7,122 nucleotides of DNA, taken from the NCBI GenBank assembly GCA_036654795.1, contig JAVVRI010000144.1, forward strand, positions 1-7,122, read 5' to 3'. This document shows, piece after piece, positions 6,965 to 7,122 of this stretch. Both the position numbers and the translations under genes were made by a program. This DNA is from JAVVRI01 sp036654795. GTDB taxonomy: Bacteria; Bacteroidota; Bacteroidia; Bacteroidales; Tannerellaceae. Position 1 is the stretch's first letter. Each line of letters opens with the position of its first letter. The notes beneath the pieces are model-generated. The model was not told the DNA's origin. It ran no database searches and was given only the letters and a program-made list of their open reading frames with translations.

Positions 6965-7122
6965 GGGTCAGCCGATTTTCCCGGTGGATGAGCAGCGGTA
7001 TTGTCAGTTTATTTATTGCGGATTTTAGAATTAATATTCCACGTTTCACACCTCTATCTATTTGTCGCTCTGTTGGTTCGTGTGAAACGTGTGATTTCTG
7101 ATCAACTATTTTCTTTTCCGTA
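6965..7122. other. Non-coding 3' flank of the operon
   Basis: No convincing reading frame begins here on either strand within the window. The region changes from the gene-like composition of the operon to AT-rich DNA from about 7008 onward and carries the inverted repeat at 7040-7091. I see no tRNA, riboswitch or clear Bacteroidota promoter (TTTG with TAnnTTTG spacing) in it. It most likely marks the end of the transcription unit. Confidence 0.6.
7040..7091. repeat. Perfect 12-bp inverted repeat with 28-bp spacer, possible terminator or operator
   Basis: CACGTTTCACAC at 7040-7051 is exactly repeated in inverse orientation as GTGTGAAACGTG at 7080-7091. The right arm also contains a short direct repeat, CGTGTG-AAA-CGTGTG (7079-7093). 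It lies 75 bases after the last stop codon, in non-coding DNA. It could form the stem of a large-loop terminator, with the T-rich stretch at 7108-7118 some 16 bases further on. The long spacer and the delayed T stretch make this an imperfect fit, so a protein-binding site or a repeat-element end are alternatives. Confidence 0.5.

Noticed and set aside
7055..7064. TATCTATTTG as a Bacteroidota -7 promoter element
   Set aside because: The spacing does not match TAnnTTTG, no TTTG -33 element is found at the right distance, and no gene starts downstream within the window.
1..7122. CRISPR array, tRNA, rRNA or insertion sequence
   Set aside because: No regularly spaced repeats, RNA gene signatures, transposase-like protein or paired terminal repeats flanking a coding region were seen.

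Overview
The window holds five consecutive plus-strand genes packed into what looks like a single operon. It begins inside the first gene and ends about 160 bases after the last one. The organism looks like a member of the Bacteroidota, probably Bacteroidales. The reasons are mid-range base composition, start codons preceded by A-rich stretches instead of a Shine-Dalgarno sequence, and the general look of the proteins. This is inference from style, since no rRNA or marker gene is present.

Layout. Bases 1-1613 are the 3' part of a fusion gene. Its left edge carries the C-terminal end of a LuxC-type acyl-CoA reductase, joined in frame to a complete LuxE/PaaK-type adenylate-forming domain. Bases 1603-3099 encode a two-part protein: an N-terminal domain resembling the RsbW-type anti-sigma ATPase fold but lacking its nucleotide-binding residues, followed by a GNAT acyltransferase-like region. 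Bases 3119-4318 encode an MFS exporter of the MFS_3 (Mef/EntS-like) kind. Bases 4312-5673 encode a second, strongly diverged LuxE/PaaK-like protein. Bases 5678-6964 encode a third, canonical one. Neighbouring genes overlap by 11 and 7 bases or are separated by 19 and 4 bases. After the last stop comes non-coding DNA with a perfect 12-bp inverted repeat.

How the genes may work together (inference). LuxE/PaaK-type enzymes activate a carboxylic acid as an acyl-adenylate and pass it to a thiol. LuxC reduces activated acyl groups to aldehydes with NADPH. A GNAT enzyme can transfer an acyl group to an amine, and an MFS pump can export a small product. Three paralogous acid-activating proteins, one fused to a reductase, plus a GNAT and an exporter, suggest a small-molecule pathway built on activation and reduction of carboxylic acids without visible PKS or NRPS modules. 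The rest of the cluster probably lies to the left. I do not recognise this combination as a named pathway, and it is the main reason to look further at this window.
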